A stretch of 64,000 bases of DNA from Dasyornis broadbenti. Its lineage: Eukaryota; Chordata; Aves; Passeriformes; Dasyornithidae. Location of the stretch: contig VZRN01002233.1 of NCBI GenBank assembly GCA_013397935.1, positions 1,164,805-1,228,804 on the forward strand. Reading direction: 5' to 3'. A model generated the notes under the pieces. That model did not search any database and was not told the DNA's origin. It saw only the letters and a list, made by a program, of their open reading frames with translations. The position numbers and the translations under genes were made by a program. Shown piece after piece: positions 63,748 to 64,000 of this stretch (within the stretch, counting starts at the first letter, position 1; each line of letters begins with the position of its first letter).

Positions 63748-63965
63748 TTTACTCCCATTTATTAGACAGCAGCGATCAAAACCCAGGTTTCCTGGCTCTC
63801 CTGGCAGCTCCAAAGCTCCAGTGGTGTTGCCATCCTTGCCTGCTGCGCTAAGTTGAGGCTGAGTTTAAAGCAATGGATGGTTGCTCAGCAGCAGCAGCCC
63901 CCACAATCTCCACAGTGCCCGGGAGCCATGCAGGCAGCCCGGCATGGGAGCAGGGAGCAGGGCAG
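63748..63965 (-). promoter_or_regulatory. GABRD: GABRD 5'UTR and promoter-proximal region
   Basis: Moderately GC-rich sequence upstream of the GABRD ATG. No TATA box is visible. It contains an upstream ORF of 23 codons (63762-63833) and a second, overlapping one. The transcription start cannot be placed and may lie beyond the right edge. Confidence 0.45.
63762..63833 (-). other. Upstream ORF in the presumed GABRD leader
   Basis: An ATG with A at -3 and G at +4 opens 23 codons and a TAA, ending 14 bases before the GABRD ATG. It matters only if transcription begins above 63833. Confidence 0.5.
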
Positions 63966-64000
63966 CTCTCCTCTCCTCTCCTCTCCTCTCCTCTCCTCTC
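63966..64000. repeat. CTCTC pentamer microsatellite at the window edge
   Basis: Seven perfect CTCTC units run to the last base, so the array continues beyond the window. On the GABRD strand it is a purine (GAGAG) tract upstream of the start codon. Confidence 0.9.

Noticed and set aside
1..64000. CR1, LTR or other interspersed repeats
   Set aside because: I looked for CR1-like 3' ends and LTR-like ends and saw no convincing match. A RepeatMasker run would settle this.
1..64000. tRNA, rRNA, snoRNA or CRISPR-like structures
   Set aside because: No cloverleaf with A and B boxes, rRNA core or regularly spaced identical repeats was recognised. Small intronic RNAs cannot be excluded by eye.

Overview
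The window is vertebrate nuclear DNA. It carries two spliced protein-coding genes in tandem on the minus strand, and both reading frames can be reconstructed completely. The exons are short (51-300 coding bases), introns run from about 200 bases to 12.5 kb, nearly every junction is GT-AG, and there are no bacterial-style operons. The compact introns and the lack of recognisable mammalian SINEs suggest a sauropsid, most likely a bird. The species itself cannot be read from the sequence.

Gene 1, minus strand, coding bases 63747 down to 50767, is GABRD, the GABA-A receptor delta subunit. Nine coding exons join without a break into 452 codons plus stop, the length known for the human protein. A signal peptide, a Cys-loop, four membrane segments and a conserved C-terminus are visible.

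Gene 2, minus strand, coding bases 39585 down to 2384, is PRKCZ, the atypical protein kinase C zeta. Eighteen coding exons join into 592 codons plus stop, again the human length. PB1, pseudosubstrate, C1 zinc finger, hinge, kinase domain, turn motif and acidic hydrophobic motif are all intact. The choice of zeta over its paralogue iota rests on residue-level differences and on the GABRD-PRKCZ neighbourhood, which matches human 1p36.33 in order and relative orientation.

Layout from left to right: bases 1-2383 are the region downstream of the PRKCZ stop, with a proximal and a distal candidate poly(A) signal. Bases 2384-39601 hold the PRKCZ coding exons and introns. Bases 40240-40983 are a CpG island, the likely PRKCZ promoter, with a candidate non-coding first exon and several CCAAT, YY1-like, CTCF-like and G-quadruplex motifs. 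Bases 40984-41445 are a G-rich minisatellite. Bases 41446-50150 are intergenic, with one candidate plus-strand exon of unknown function. Bases 50150-64000 are GABRD, whose promoter probably begins at or beyond the right edge beside a CTCTC pentamer repeat.

The two genes act in different processes: tonic GABA inhibition, and cell polarity or kinase signalling (plus the brain PKM-zeta form). Their adjacency is inherited synteny and does not form a functional operon. I found no undescribed multi-gene system. The points most worth checking are a GC-AG intron in PRKCZ, a candidate internal PKM-zeta first exon, the divergent promoter with a possible non-coding transcript, nested upstream ORFs before GABRD, and a NAGNAG acceptor in GABRD.
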